From assembly GCA_963719645.1 (NCBI GenBank), contig CAVRCT010000007.1, positions 372,001 through 436,000 on the forward strand: DNA of 64,000 nt, given 5' to 3'. Made by a program: the position numbers and the translations under genes. Below, piece by piece: positions 34,453 through 42,834 of this stretch (positions within the stretch are counted from its first letter, which is position 1; every line of letters starts with the position of its first letter). The notes beneath the pieces are model-generated. The model was not told the origin of the DNA, made no database searches, and was given only the letters and a program-made list of their open reading frames with translations. Origin of the DNA: CAVRCT01 sp963719645. GTDB taxonomy: Bacteria > Pseudomonadota > Gammaproteobacteria > DSM-16500.

Positions 34453-35499
34453 ATGAAGAAGTACTTGTGGTTCTCTATCGCGTTTGCAGCATTGTTTTTT
34501 TCGTTAAACGTCGCTGCCGTTCGAGTCACGACGCTTTATCGTGCATCGATGCCGGTGAATTCTCAAGCGGCACAAGAACGTACGGCGCTGATGCCGCAAG
34601 GATTAGCTCAAGTCTTAATGAAAGTCAGCGGCAATCCAGCGCTCTTAGAGAACAAAGCGATCAAAGCACGTTTAACAGCCGCCAGTACATTAATGGAAGA
34701 GTTCAGTTATACCAAGCTAGCCAATTCTCCTCAGCCGTATTTATTACAAATGGATTTTGATCCGGACGGCGTCAATCAATTATTACGCGATGCCGGTGTG
34801 GCCACCTGGGGTCAAGTCAGACCGCTGATTGTTGTGTGGTTAGCCACTGACGCAACTAACCAAGCACCAGAGATTGTGAATTCTGATTCAGCCAGTGGCA
34901 TTCGAACGGTTTTACAAAGCCAAGCGGATTTGCGCGGCTTACCGATTATTTTCCCGCTCATGGATGTGACGGAGATGAATGCGGTATCGATCAATGATGT
35001 TACCCAGCAGACCCTGCCAGCGTTACAGATTGCAGCAAAACGGTATCAAAGCGATGCTATTTTAATCGGTCGTCTGACCGCAACTCCCTCGGGTTATCAA
35101 TCGCATTGGCAATTAGTGATGGGTGATAATCAATGGGGATGGGATGTGGCGGGAAAAAATCGGGATGCCGTGTTAAAAGCCGCTATTGATAATGTGACCG
35201 ATGCATTAGCAGCGCGTTATTCGGCAGTGATGTCAAATAATGTTAAAACCAATGTGACACTCAAAGTGACGGGTATCAATGAATCCGGTGATTACGATCA
35301 ATTGATGGCTTACATAAAACATTTACCCCCGGTGATGGATGTAGAACCCGAGCACGTACTCGGTTCTGAAGTGACTTTATCGATTAGCTTACGCGGTGAC
35401 GCGCATGTGTTGATCCAAGCCATCGCACTGGGACAGCAATTAGTGCCGCAAGCGGCAGAGCCTGGCTCTGAAACGTTAGTTTATCAATGGAAGCATTAA
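34453..35499 (+). CDS. Secreted DUF2066-type protein
   Basis: The 348-aa product has a clear Sec signal peptide (MKKYLWFSIAFAALFFSLNVAA, cleavage near residue 22) and is then periplasmic. The sequence resembles the DUF2066 family of gammaproteobacteria by its start VTTLYRASMPVNSQ and its QALxQVLxKVSGNP-like segment (GLAQVLMKVSGNPAL). Homologues often precede the perM-type permease and hda, exactly as here. Function unknown. AAGG lies 6 nt before the ATG. The next gene follows by 3 nt. Confidence 0.8.
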   Translation: MKKYLWFSIAFAALFFSLNVAAVRVTTLYRASMPVNSQAAQERTALMPQGLAQVLMKVSGNPALLENKAIKARLTAASTLMEEFSYTKLANSPQPYLLQMDFDPDGVNQLLRDAGVATWGQVRPLIVVWLATDATNQAPEIVNSDSASGIRTVLQSQADLRGLPIIFPLMDVTEMNAVSINDVTQQTLPALQIAAKRYQSDAILIGRLTATPSGYQSHWQLVMGDNQWGWDVAGKNRDAVLKAAIDNVTDALAARYSAVMSNNVKTNVTLKVTGINESGDYDQLMAYIKHLPPVMDVEPEHVLGSEVTLSISLRGDAHVLIQAIALGQQLVPQAAEPGSETLVYQWKH

Positions 35500-35502
35500 G
35501 TC

Positions 35503-36546
35503 ATGAATAAAATAATGGGTATTGTTCTCGTTGTAGTGGCGGGTTTTTTATTATATTTTCTCGCCCCGATTTTAACGCCTTTTTTAGTAGGTGCATTGAT
35601 TGCTTATTTATTCGCCCCGGTTGTGCGCAATTTAGTGGTGCGGCTGCATTTTCCGCGTTTATTAGCAGTTGCCACGGTGTTTTTGTTTTTAATTATGTTG
35701 GTGGTATTAATCGTTGTTTTGTTAGTTCCATTAATTGAAGAACAATTTATTAAGTTAGCGAGTTTGTTACCGAATGTGGTGGCCTGGATTCAAAATACGG
35801 TCATTCCAATTTTAAAAGCACATTTTGGTGTGGAAGAATCCGTTGACCTTAGCATTTTGAAAAACAATTTAACCGGCAATTTAGCCAATGCAAGCGGTGT
35901 GGTGACTTGGTTGTTGAAATCGATTTTACATTCGGGGTTTGCAGTGGCCGGTTGGTTGGTGCATTTGCTTTTAATACCGGTTGTGACTTTTTACCTTTTA
36001 TATGATTGGGATAATGTTGTTATGGGCATACGTAATTTATTACCACGCAGATATGAACCAACGATCGTGAAATTAGTCAGTGAATGCAATGCTGTCTTGG
36101 CAGCATTTTTTCGTGGCCAATTATTAGTGATGTTGTCGCTCGGTATCATTTATTCGATTGGTTTATCGTTAATTGGATTGCAATTTGGCTTGATGATCGG
36201 GATGTTAGTCGGCTTACTCAGCATTGTGCCGTATTTAGGTGTGGTGATTGGTATCATCACTGCCAGTGTGGCAGCTTATATGCAATTTGGTACGTTTGGC
36301 CATGTGATGTTGGTGTGGTTAGTGTTTGCTATTGGTCAGACGTGTGAAGGAATGTTTTTAACGCCGCGACTGGTCGGTCATCGCATTGGATTGCATCCGG
36401 TGGCGGTTATTTTTGCTGTCTTAACCGGTGGCACGTTATTTGGTTTTTTTGGTGTGTTACTGGCATTGCCTGTAGCAGCCGTTACCATGGTCGTGATCCG
36501 TTTTTTCAATGAATATTATCGCAACAGTTCCCTTTATAAACGATGA
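35503..36546 (+). CDS. PerM / AI-2E exporter family permease
   Basis: Inner-membrane protein of 347 aa with about eight hydrophobic segments. It has the family-typical N-terminal pair, a soluble helical middle (~65-150), and the conserved PYLGVVIG and FLTPRLVGHRIGLHPV segments in the C-terminal half. Members export autoinducer-2, ions or unknown substrates, and the substrate cannot be told from sequence. It overlaps hda by 4 nt (ATGA), so the two are coupled. Confidence 0.9.
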   Translation: MNKIMGIVLVVVAGFLLYFLAPILTPFLVGALIAYLFAPVVRNLVVRLHFPRLLAVATVFLFLIMLVVLIVVLLVPLIEEQFIKLASLLPNVVAWIQNTVIPILKAHFGVEESVDLSILKNNLTGNLANASGVVTWLLKSILHSGFAVAGWLVHLLLIPVVTFYLLYDWDNVVMGIRNLLPRRYEPTIVKLVSECNAVLAAFFRGQLLVMLSLGIIYSIGLSLIGLQFGLMIGMLVGLLSIVPYLGVVIGIITASVAAYMQFGTFGHVMLVWLVFAIGQTCEGMFLTPRLVGHRIGLHPVAVIFAVLTGGTLFGFFGVLLALPVAAVTMVVIRFFNEYYRNSSLYKR

Positions 36547-37247
36547 ATGAAATGATTAATAATCAGCTGACCTTAGGCGTCGGATTAAAAGATGAAGCCA
36601 CGTTCGCCAATTATTTTGCCGGCAATAATACGCTTTTGCTGCAGGAGTTAGCTAAAACGGCGAGTGGTGAAGGTGAGCGCGTCATTTATTTTTTTGGTGC
36701 GGGCGGCCAAGGTTGCACGCATCTGTTGCAAGCCTGTTGTCATGCAGCGAATTTGCTCCAACTCAGTTCGGTGTATTTGCCGTTGGCAGAATTAATTGAT
36801 TATTCGCCTGCTATTTTTGAAGGGTTAGAAACCTTAAAATTAATTTGTATGGATGATGTGCATATGCTGGCGGGCAAACCGCAGTGGGAAGAAGCATTCT
36901 TTCATACGTATAATCGGATTCGTGATGCCGGCAGTCATTTGATCGTGACAGCAAAAACGGCACCGAAATCACTGGGCTTCGCATTACCCGATGTGGTGTC
37001 GCGTTTAACGTGGGGAATGGTATTTCAATTGCAATCGTTAACCGATCAAGAAAAACTGCATGTGTTAATCATGCGTGCGGAACGTCGCGGCATGACACTG
37101 TCTGAAGAAGTCGGCAAATTTATTTTGAATCATTGTCCACGACATATGTCGACTTTGTTCGCTGCCTTAGACGCCTTAGACAAAATATCGTTAGCGGCAC
37201 AACGAAAATTAACGATTCCATTCGTAAAAACTGTGTTACAAATTTAG
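36543..37247 (+). CDS. hda: DnaA regulatory inactivator Hda
   Basis: AAA+ DnaA homologue that, with the DNA-loaded sliding clamp, triggers DnaA-ATP hydrolysis after initiation. The product is 234 aa, typical. The N-terminal NQLTLGV fits the clamp-binding QLxL motif. The P-loop (GAGGQGCTHLLQA) is degenerate as in E. coli Hda, and the Walker B-like segment LICMDDVHMLAG is present. It lacks the DnaA DNA-binding domain. Overlaps the permease gene; eno begins 10 nt later. Confidence 0.93.
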   Translation: MNEMINNQLTLGVGLKDEATFANYFAGNNTLLLQELAKTASGEGERVIYFFGAGGQGCTHLLQACCHAANLLQLSSVYLPLAELIDYSPAIFEGLETLKLICMDDVHMLAGKPQWEEAFFHTYNRIRDAGSHLIVTAKTAPKSLGFALPDVVSRLTWGMVFQLQSLTDQEKLHVLIMRAERRGMTLSEEVGKFILNHCPRHMSTLFAALDALDKISLAAQRKLTIPFVKTVLQI

Positions 37248-37257
37248 AGGAAATTGT

Positions 37258-38562
37258 ATGACTCAAATTAAACAAGTTCGTGCCTGGGAAATTATTGATT
37301 CGCGCGGTAATCCAACGGTTGAAGCCGAAGTGAGTTTAACCACCGGAGAAACAGGTCGTGCTGCGGCACCTTCTGGTGCCTCGACCGGTTCGCGAGAAGC
37401 ATTGGAATTGCGTGATCATGATAAGAAACGTTATCTTGGCAAAGGCGTGTTACAAGCGGTGACTGCGATTAATCAAGACATTGCCAATGCATTAAAAGGA
37501 CGCGACCCCATCAAGCAAGATGACATAGATCAAGTGCTCATTGAGTTAGACGGCACAAAAAATAAAGCAAAACTCGGTGCAAATGCAACGTTAGCTGTTT
37601 CGCTCGCAACCGCAAAAGCTGCAGCGCTTCATCAAGGCAAACCGTTGTACCGTTATTTAGGCGGTTCAGGCCCGTTTTTGTTACCTGTGCCGATGATGAA
37701 TATTATCAATGGCGGCGCACACGCGGATAATAATTTAGATATCCAAGAATTTATGATTTTGCCGGTAGGTGCGAAAACATTTCCAGAGGCATTACGTTTT
37801 GGTGTGGAAGTCTTTCAACACTTAAAAATTATTTTGCATGAACAAAAGTTAAGTACTAGCGTGGGCGATGAAGGTGGTTTTGCGCCTAATTTACCGAGTA
37901 ATGAAGCCGCGCTGGAAGTGATTTTGCAAGCGATTCAACGCGCGGGTTATCAACCGGGTAAAGATATTTGTTTAGGATTGGATGTGGCGAGTAATGAATT
38001 ATTCCAAAACGGTCGTTATCAATTAGGTGCAGAAAATAAATCGTTAACCGCCGTGGAATTCTCGGCCTATTTAGCCGATTTGGCGGCTCGTTACCCAATT
38101 ATTACCATTGAAGATGGGATGGCCGAAGATGATTGGGAGGGCTGGGCAATTTTGACAAAACAAGTAGGTAAAAAAATCCAATTAGTGGGTGATGATATTT
38201 TTGTAACGAATACCGAATTGTTGGCGCGCGGTATCAAAGAACAAGTTGCTAATGCGATTTTGATTAAACCCAATCAGATTGGTACCTTAACAGAGACATT
38301 GGCTGCGATAGAGATGGCGAAGAAAGCGCAGTATAATACGATCATTTCGCATCGCTCGGGTGAAACCGAAGACACAACCATTGCAGATATTGCAGTGGGA
38401 ACCAATGCCGGACAAATTAAAACAGGCTCATTGTGCCGCTCCGATCGTGTCGCAAAATACAATCAATTATTGCGTATTGCCTATGAGTTGGGTGATCATG
38501 GTCACTATGCAGGCGAATCTGTGTTTGCCGGATTTAATAGGATGACAGAGACGATGAACTAA
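37258..38562 (+). CDS. eno: Enolase
   Basis: Glycolytic 2-phosphoglycerate dehydratase, and in gammaproteobacteria also an RNA-degradosome component. The product is 434 aa, normal. Present are ARAAxPSGASTG-like start residues (AAAPSGASTGSREALELRD), the metal-binding GDDIFVTN, the catalytic-Lys segment ILIKPNQIGTLTE, and SHRSGETEDTTIAD. GAGG precedes the ATG. ftsB overlaps the stop by 1 nt (TAATG). Confidence 0.98.
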   Translation: MTQIKQVRAWEIIDSRGNPTVEAEVSLTTGETGRAAAPSGASTGSREALELRDHDKKRYLGKGVLQAVTAINQDIANALKGRDPIKQDDIDQVLIELDGTKNKAKLGANATLAVSLATAKAAALHQGKPLYRYLGGSGPFLLPVPMMNIINGGAHADNNLDIQEFMILPVGAKTFPEALRFGVEVFQHLKIILHEQKLSTSVGDEGGFAPNLPSNEAALEVILQAIQRAGYQPGKDICLGLDVASNELFQNGRYQLGAENKSLTAVEFSAYLADLAARYPIITIEDGMAEDDWEGWAILTKQVGKKIQLVGDDIFVTNTELLARGIKEQVANAILIKPNQIGTLTETLAAIEMAKKAQYNTIISHRSGETEDTTIADIAVGTNAGQIKTGSLCRSDRVAKYNQLLRIAYELGDHGHYAGESVFAGFNRMTETMN

Positions 38563-38846
38563 TGGAATTCCGCCGATTGAATGTATTACCCGTGATTTTA
38601 ATTCTCTTGCTGATCTTTTTGCAGTATCGGCTCTGGTTTCAATCGGGCGGATTTTTTGATGTCATGCATTTAAAAAATCAATTGACCCATGAACAATTGA
38701 TGAATGAACAATTAAAGCAGCGCAATCAAACACTGCGTTTGCAAATTGAAAGTTTGCAAAAAAATCAAGACGCGATGGAGTCACAAGCGCGTCAAGAGTT
38801 GGGAATGATAAAAAAAGGCGAAACGTATTATCAGGTTGTCCCTTAG
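38562..38846 (+). CDS. ftsB: Cell division protein FtsB
   Basis: Bitopic divisome protein of the FtsQLB complex. The product is 94 aa. Its membrane segment (residues ~8-22) is followed by LQYRLWFQSGGFFDV and a leucine/glutamine-rich coiled coil, then EARQELGMIKKGETYY-like family residues (ARQELGMIKKGETYYQVV). Overlap with eno by 1 nt is the usual eno-ftsB arrangement. The ispD/ispF genes that often follow are absent here. Confidence 0.93.
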   Translation: MEFRRLNVLPVILILLLIFLQYRLWFQSGGFFDVMHLKNQLTHEQLMNEQLKQRNQTLRLQIESLQKNQDAMESQARQELGMIKKGETYYQVVP

Positions 38847-38877
38847 GTGGTGACCCTAAATTATTTAAAGGAAACAC

Positions 38878-39633
38878 ATGAAAATTTTATTAAGCAATGA
38901 CGATGGTTTTTTAGCGCCGGGATTAAAGATGCTAGCCAAGCGATTAAGTGAAATCGCTGATATCACAGTCGTCGCGCCCGACCGAAATCGCAGTGGTGCC
39001 AGTAATTCTCTGACGCTGGATAATCCCTTGCGAACCATGACCAGTGAAAATGGGTTTATCAGTGTCAATGGCACGCCTACAGATTGCGTTCATTTGGCCG
39101 TGACAGGTTTATTAAAAGAAATGCCAGACATGGTTGTATCGGGTATTAATGAAGGGTCCAATTTAAGTGATGACGTTTTGTATTCTGGTACGGTGGCTGC
39201 GGCCACTGAGGGCCGCTTTTTAGGGTTGCCATCGATTGCAGTGTCTCTCGCGGGCCCTAAGTGTGTGCACTATGATACCGCTGCTGAGGTGGCAAAAATA
39301 TTGGTGCTGCATTTACGCAAAGATCCTTTGCCAAAAGATACGATTTTGAATGTCAATGTGCCTGATTTATCGATGGCAGATATTCGTGGTTTTCAAGTGA
39401 CACGATTAGGTACTCGCCACATTGCAGAACCTACGATCAAAACAGTGGATCCCCGCGGCCGCAAAATTTATTGGATTGGGCAACCAGGACCTGAAGAAGA
39501 TGCAGGACCCGGTACGGATTTTTATGCAGTGAATATGGGTTATGTGTCAATCACCCCGTTACATTTGGATTTGACACATTATAAAGTGTTTGAGCAATTA
39601 TCTGGATGGGTGAAATCACTTGAAATGGTTTAA
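38878..39633 (+). CDS. surE: 5'-nucleotidase SurE
   Basis: Metal-dependent nucleoside monophosphatase/exopolyphosphatase. The product is 251 aa, normal. It has LLSNDDGFLAPG (metal Asp pair), APDRNRSGASNSLT, NGTPTDCVH and the VSGINEGSNL loop. AAAGGA lies before the ATG. It precedes nlpD-rpoS as in E. coli, but pcm (isoaspartyl methyltransferase), usually between surE and nlpD, is missing. Confidence 0.97.
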   Translation: MKILLSNDDGFLAPGLKMLAKRLSEIADITVVAPDRNRSGASNSLTLDNPLRTMTSENGFISVNGTPTDCVHLAVTGLLKEMPDMVVSGINEGSNLSDDVLYSGTVAAATEGRFLGLPSIAVSLAGPKCVHYDTAAEVAKILVLHLRKDPLPKDTILNVNVPDLSMADIRGFQVTRLGTRHIAEPTIKTVDPRGRKIYWIGQPGPEEDAGPGTDFYAVNMGYVSITPLHLDLTHYKVFEQLSGWVKSLEMV

Positions 39634-40330
39634 TTTAATTTTTATGGTGGTGATTTCTTCCAGTGCATTCGTCTTAACGAGTTGTATGAATCAAGAAGAA
39701 AATTATGCGCCGGTGGTGGATGCGTCAACCATTGAACATATCCCACAAAGTGGTGTTTATCATGTGTTGCCGGGTGATACATTGTATTCAGTCGCATGGC
39801 GCTACGGATTAGATTATCGCTATGTGGCGTTGCGCAATCATATTGCGCCGCCTTATCACATTGAAGTGGGTGAAACAATTTATTTGCGCGGTGCGGCACC
39901 CAACATGAATGTTGTTGCTCCCAATCCCGTTGCCCAAAAAGAAGCGCCTATTTTTGTTGAGCCGAATGTCACTGTCAAACAATGGAATCGCCCCGCGCGC
40001 GGAAAAATTATGGGTACATTCTCTTCGTGGAATAAAGGGATCAATATTGCAGGCGCAGCAGGAAATCCTATTTATGCGACGGCAGCAGGACAAGTGGTTT
40101 ATTGCGGTGATGGATTACGCGGTTACGGTAATTTAATTATCATTAAACACAATCATCATTTTCTGTCCGCCTATGCACACAATCGCCATGTGTTAGTGAA
40201 GCAAGGTGAATGGGTCAAAGCAAAACAACAAATTGCTGAAATGGGCCATTCCGGTTCGACGCGAGTCATGCTGCATTTTGAAATTCGACGCGATGGTAGG
40301 CCAGTGAATCCATTGAATTATATCAACTAA
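39620..40330 (+). CDS. nlpD: Murein hydrolase activator NlpD (lipoprotein)
   Basis: Outer-membrane lipoprotein that activates amidases during septum splitting. The 236-aa product has a lipobox LTSC (Cys near residue 22), a LysM domain (YHVLPGDTLYSVAWRYGL..., ~residues 45-92) and a LytM/M23 domain (~135-232). The LytM site is degenerate: no His/Asp in the GINIAGAAGNPI segment, and only HFEIR at the end, as in activating NlpD proteins. TTG is used as start. It gives the lysine that a signal peptide needs, whereas the next ATG (39644) would not. It overlaps surE by 14 nt. Confidence 0.94.
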   Translation: MKWFNLIFMVVISSSAFVLTSCMNQEENYAPVVDASTIEHIPQSGVYHVLPGDTLYSVAWRYGLDYRYVALRNHIAPPYHIEVGETIYLRGAAPNMNVVAPNPVAQKEAPIFVEPNVTVKQWNRPARGKIMGTFSSWNKGINIAGAAGNPIYATAAGQVVYCGDGLRGYGNLIIIKHNHHFLSAYAHNRHVLVKQGEWVKAKQQIAEMGHSGSTRVMLHFEIRRDGRPVNPLNYIN

Positions 40331-40343
40331 ATAAAGCGATGAG

Positions 40344-40352
40344 TGGTATAAT
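40344..40352 (+). promoter_or_regulatory. Extended -10 promoter of rpoS
   Basis: TGGTATAAT, i.e. a TGnTATAAT extended -10, 14-22 nt after the nlpD stop and about 46 nt before the rpoS ATG. Predicted transcription start is near 40359, giving a ~40-nt leader. No clear -35, which extended -10 promoters can do without. Confidence 0.6.
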
Positions 40353-40397
40353 ATTTGTTTGAGACACTTATTGGCAATGCAAAAAGAGGTCATTAAA

Positions 40398-41447
40398 ATG
40401 CCAAAAAAGGGAAAACAGAAAAACTTAGTTACAAAAGCCCCGGCTAAAAAAGCCGAGAAAAAAGCTATTTCCCCTGAAGAAGACGAAATTGAATTATCGG
40501 ATGCAGAAGAGAATGAAGAAGATTCTTCAGAAGAGGATGAGGAATCGACAGGTGAAGGAAAGTCTAAGAAGCGCGACTCCGACGAATTAGCTGCTTTTGA
40601 AAAAAGTAAGGTAGCGGATCCCACCCAAATGTATCTCGGGGAAATTGGTTACTCGCCCCTTCTAACAGCCGAAGAAGAAGTTTATTACGCGCGTCTAGTG
40701 CAAAAAGGTGATCCCAAAGCACGAAAAAAAATGATTGAAAGTAATTTACGGTTGGTCGTGAAAATTGCCCGTCGTTACTATAATCGTGGTTTAGAATTTT
40801 TAGATCTCATTGAAGAAGGCAATTTAGGCTTATTGCGTGCGGTCGAAAAATTCGATCCTGAGCGCGGTTTTCGTTTTTCAACGTATGCAACTTGGTGGAT
40901 ACGCCAAACCATTGAGCGCGCGATCATGAATCAAACCCGCACGGTCCGATTACCGATTCACGTGGTGCGTGAATTAAATTCTTATCTGATTGCTGCGCGC
41001 GAATTAATGAAAACCCAAGACCGTGAACCCACCTACAAAGATATTGCTGAAGCAGTGAATAAACCCATCGAAGATGTGAAAGAAATGATGGAATTAAATG
41101 AGCGCGTGATGTCCTTAGATGTGTTGATTGGGGGTGATAATAATAATCCAGGTCAAGGTCGTCCGCTGCTGGATGCCTTAGCGGACAAACACAAAACCGA
41201 TCCTGCGGAATTATTAGCAGATGAGCGCCTCTCCGAAAATTTAGAAGAATGTTTACAGTTACTCAATGAAAAACAATATGAAGTCTTATGCCGCCGATTT
41301 GGTTTAGGCGGTCACGACAGACAAACCCTGGAAGAAGTCGGCGAAGCCATCGGCTTGACCCGCGAGCGTGTTCGTCAAATCCAAATGAGCGGTTTAAAAG
41401 CCTTGCGTGAAATTTTATTAAAACGCGGGATGACTGATGAGGGTTAA
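40398..41447 (+). CDS. rpoS: RNA polymerase sigma factor RpoS
   Basis: Stationary-phase/general stress sigma factor. The product is 349 aa. The first ~70 residues are a Lys- then Glu/Ser-rich extension. Region 1.2 (DPTQMYLGEIGYSPLLTAEEE), region 2 (SNLRLVVKIARRYYNRGLEF...FSTYATWWIRQTIERAI), region 3 and region 4 (the ERVRQIQ helix-turn-helix) follow. The ATG with GAGGT 8 nt upstream is preferred over in-frame starts at 40359 and 40377. It sits after nlpD, the classic location. Confidence 0.96.
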   Translation: MPKKGKQKNLVTKAPAKKAEKKAISPEEDEIELSDAEENEEDSSEEDEESTGEGKSKKRDSDELAAFEKSKVADPTQMYLGEIGYSPLLTAEEEVYYARLVQKGDPKARKKMIESNLRLVVKIARRYYNRGLEFLDLIEEGNLGLLRAVEKFDPERGFRFSTYATWWIRQTIERAIMNQTRTVRLPIHVVRELNSYLIAARELMKTQDREPTYKDIAEAVNKPIEDVKEMMELNERVMSLDVLIGGDNNNPGQGRPLLDALADKHKTDPAELLADERLSENLEECLQLLNEKQYEVLCRRFGLGGHDRQTLEEVGEAIGLTRERVRQIQMSGLKALREILLKRGMTDEG

Positions 41448-41487
41448 AAAACACCTTCTTTTGCTTAAGCGCTCTTTTCACAGAGGC

Positions 41488-41516
41488 TTGACTTAGTTCA
41501 CAACTTAGTTTACTAT
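41488..41516 (+). promoter_or_regulatory. Promoter of the Phd/VapC toxin-antitoxin pair, with repeated heptamers
   Basis: TTGACT (41488-41493), 17-bp spacer, TACTAT (41511-41516). ACTTAGTT occurs at 41491 and again at 41503, 12 bp apart, with a related CTATTTAGTT after it, which suits an autorepression operator. The predicted start point falls on or next to the antitoxin ATG (41523). Confidence 0.65.
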
Positions 41517-41522
41517 TTAGTT

Positions 41523-41765
41523 ATGATTAAGGTAAATATGCATCAAGCCAAAACCCATCTTTCTAAATACCTTGCAGAATTAAAACAAGGAGAGGTCATA
41601 GTGATTTGCAATCGAAACATTCCTGTTGCAGAAATTCATCCAATATCGCAACCCACGGGAGAATCTCGTCCAATTGGATTGGCAAAAGACCAGTTTGAGA
41701 TACCGCCTGCTTTTTTTGAACCCATGCCAGATGAATTTTTAAAATATTTTATACCAAAAGAATAA
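41523..41765 (+). CDS. Phd/YefM-family antitoxin
   Basis: The 80-aa product opens with IKVNMHQAKTHLSKYLAELKQGE, the DNA-binding half of Phd/YefM antitoxins, and ends in a hydrophobic/acidic toxin-binding tail (EFLKYFIPKE). It should repress its own promoter and neutralise the PIN toxin encoded 5 nt downstream. Start choice: ATG 41523 gives the full family N-terminus but coincides with the predicted transcription start (leaderless). ATG 41538 has AAGG 5-6 nt upstream but would trim IKVN. Confidence 0.9.
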   Translation: MIKVNMHQAKTHLSKYLAELKQGEVIVICNRNIPVAEIHPISQPTGESRPIGLAKDQFEIPPAFFEPMPDEFLKYFIPKE

Positions 41766-41770
41766 GCTAC

Positions 41771-42157
41771 ATGAAAATATTACTTGATACATGTACCTTC
41801 CTTTGGATTATCAAAGGAAGCAAAGAGCTTTCTAGTAAAGCAAAAACAGTTTTTTCCCAGCCGGAGAACCAAGTTTTTTTTAGCGCAGTCTCGTTATGGG
41901 AAATTACGATTAAATATCTAGCGGGTAAATTGCCCTTGCCGAGTTCTCCCGATCAATTCATTTTAACTCAGCGGACACTTCATCGTATTGAATCTTTATC
42001 GTTGGATGAGCAAGCTATTACGCAATTAATAAAATTACCCTCTTTGCATCAAGACCCATTCGATCGAATGTTAATATGTCAAGCGATTGCAAATGGTTTA
42101 ACTATTCTGACACCTGATCACTTGATACGACAATATCCAGTTGCTTCAACCTGGTAA
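41771..42157 (+). CDS. PIN-domain toxin (VapC-like)
   Basis: Probable ribonuclease toxin. The 128-aa product has acidic PIN residues in LLDTCTFLW (Asp6), SLWEITIK (Glu ~45), QDPFDRML (Asp ~97) and TPDHLI (Asp ~116). The HQDPFDR motif is typical of the PIN proteins paired with Phd antitoxins. It starts 5 nt after the antitoxin stop, so the two are co-translated. Confidence 0.9.
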   Translation: MKILLDTCTFLWIIKGSKELSSKAKTVFSQPENQVFFSAVSLWEITIKYLAGKLPLPSSPDQFILTQRTLHRIESLSLDEQAITQLIKLPSLHQDPFDRMLICQAIANGLTILTPDHLIRQYPVASTW

Positions 42158-42177
42158 AAAACGGTGGGTTTTGACAC

Positions 42178-42203
42178 TAATGGCACTAGCTTAAGAGCTG
42201 TCA
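42178..42203. repeat. Decayed end of element H
   Basis: ctaatggcactagcttaaga followed by gctgtcatc matches the terminal repeat of the element H copy at 44582-44818. It lies between two convergent genes. Confidence 0.6.
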
Positions 42204-42207
42204 TCAT

Positions 42208-42789
42208 TTATCGGTACATATAACACAAAGACGATCCCCAAGAGCATTCAATCTGGATGGTTTTTTGAAAAGTTAATCGGTTCAGTGTTGGAATCGGTCT
42301 TAATGTTAATACCGTATGAATACTGAGTGTCTCATCGATGATGCTGCCCAGCGGGTCAAGCACATCCGGTGGAAAACAGATTGAATTGATCAAAGCAACT
42401 GTCGCATCATGGAAGGGTATTTCTAAAAAACTCCCCAATGAAAATGTCAATTTACGGTGTGGATGAAAAAATTCGGGTAATTCTTGCTGAACTCGTTCAG
42501 CAGCCTGGGTGGCGTAGTGATGTAAATCGGCTGAAATTTCAATTCCATAAGCTGCTTTGACCATTGTTCTTAAAAAAACTTGCAAAGTGACTTTGCCCAT
42601 TCCCGACCCTAAATCTAAAAAAACATCGTCATCCGTCAGACTGATGTTTTTCAAAATTTTATCGACAGCAGGTAATAAAATTTCGCCATATGTCTCTGCT
42701 AGGTTACGCCGTGTGCGAGGTAAAGATTGTTTTGCACCCTGATAAAGAATATTCAAGTATTGATGGCATAGCAAAGTTGGTTGTATCAT
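42208..42789 (-). CDS. DOT1-like (histone H3-K79-type) SAM methyltransferase
   Basis: Predicted protein-lysine methyltransferase. The 193-aa product contains YGE (34-36), TDDDVFLDLGSGMGKVTLQV (52-71), GIEIS (82-86) and INSICFPPDV, then a C-terminal CSWGSSLCYMY. From memory of human DOT1L these line up with YGE, [32 protein letters not shown] and VSWTGKPVSYY in the same order. The second Asn of NNF is Ser here. Known Dot1 enzymes methylate histone H3, which bacteria lack, so a host or unrelated bacterial substrate must be considered. An in-frame ATG 93 nt upstream would overlap the divergent gene; MIQPTLL is preferred. No operon partner. Confidence 0.8.
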   Translation of the reverse strand: MIQPTLLCHQYLNILYQGAKQSLPRTRRNLAETYGEILLPAVDKILKNISLTDDDVFLDLGSGMGKVTLQVFLRTMVKAAYGIEISADLHHYATQAAERVQQELPEFFHPHRKLTFSLGSFLEIPFHDATVALINSICFPPDVLDPLGSIIDETLSIHTVLTLRPIPTLNRLTFQKTIQIECSWGSSLCYMYR

Positions 42790-42834
42790 GGATCCATTTC
42801 CAAATAAGAGAGAGTCTGTAGACAAAAGGATAAT

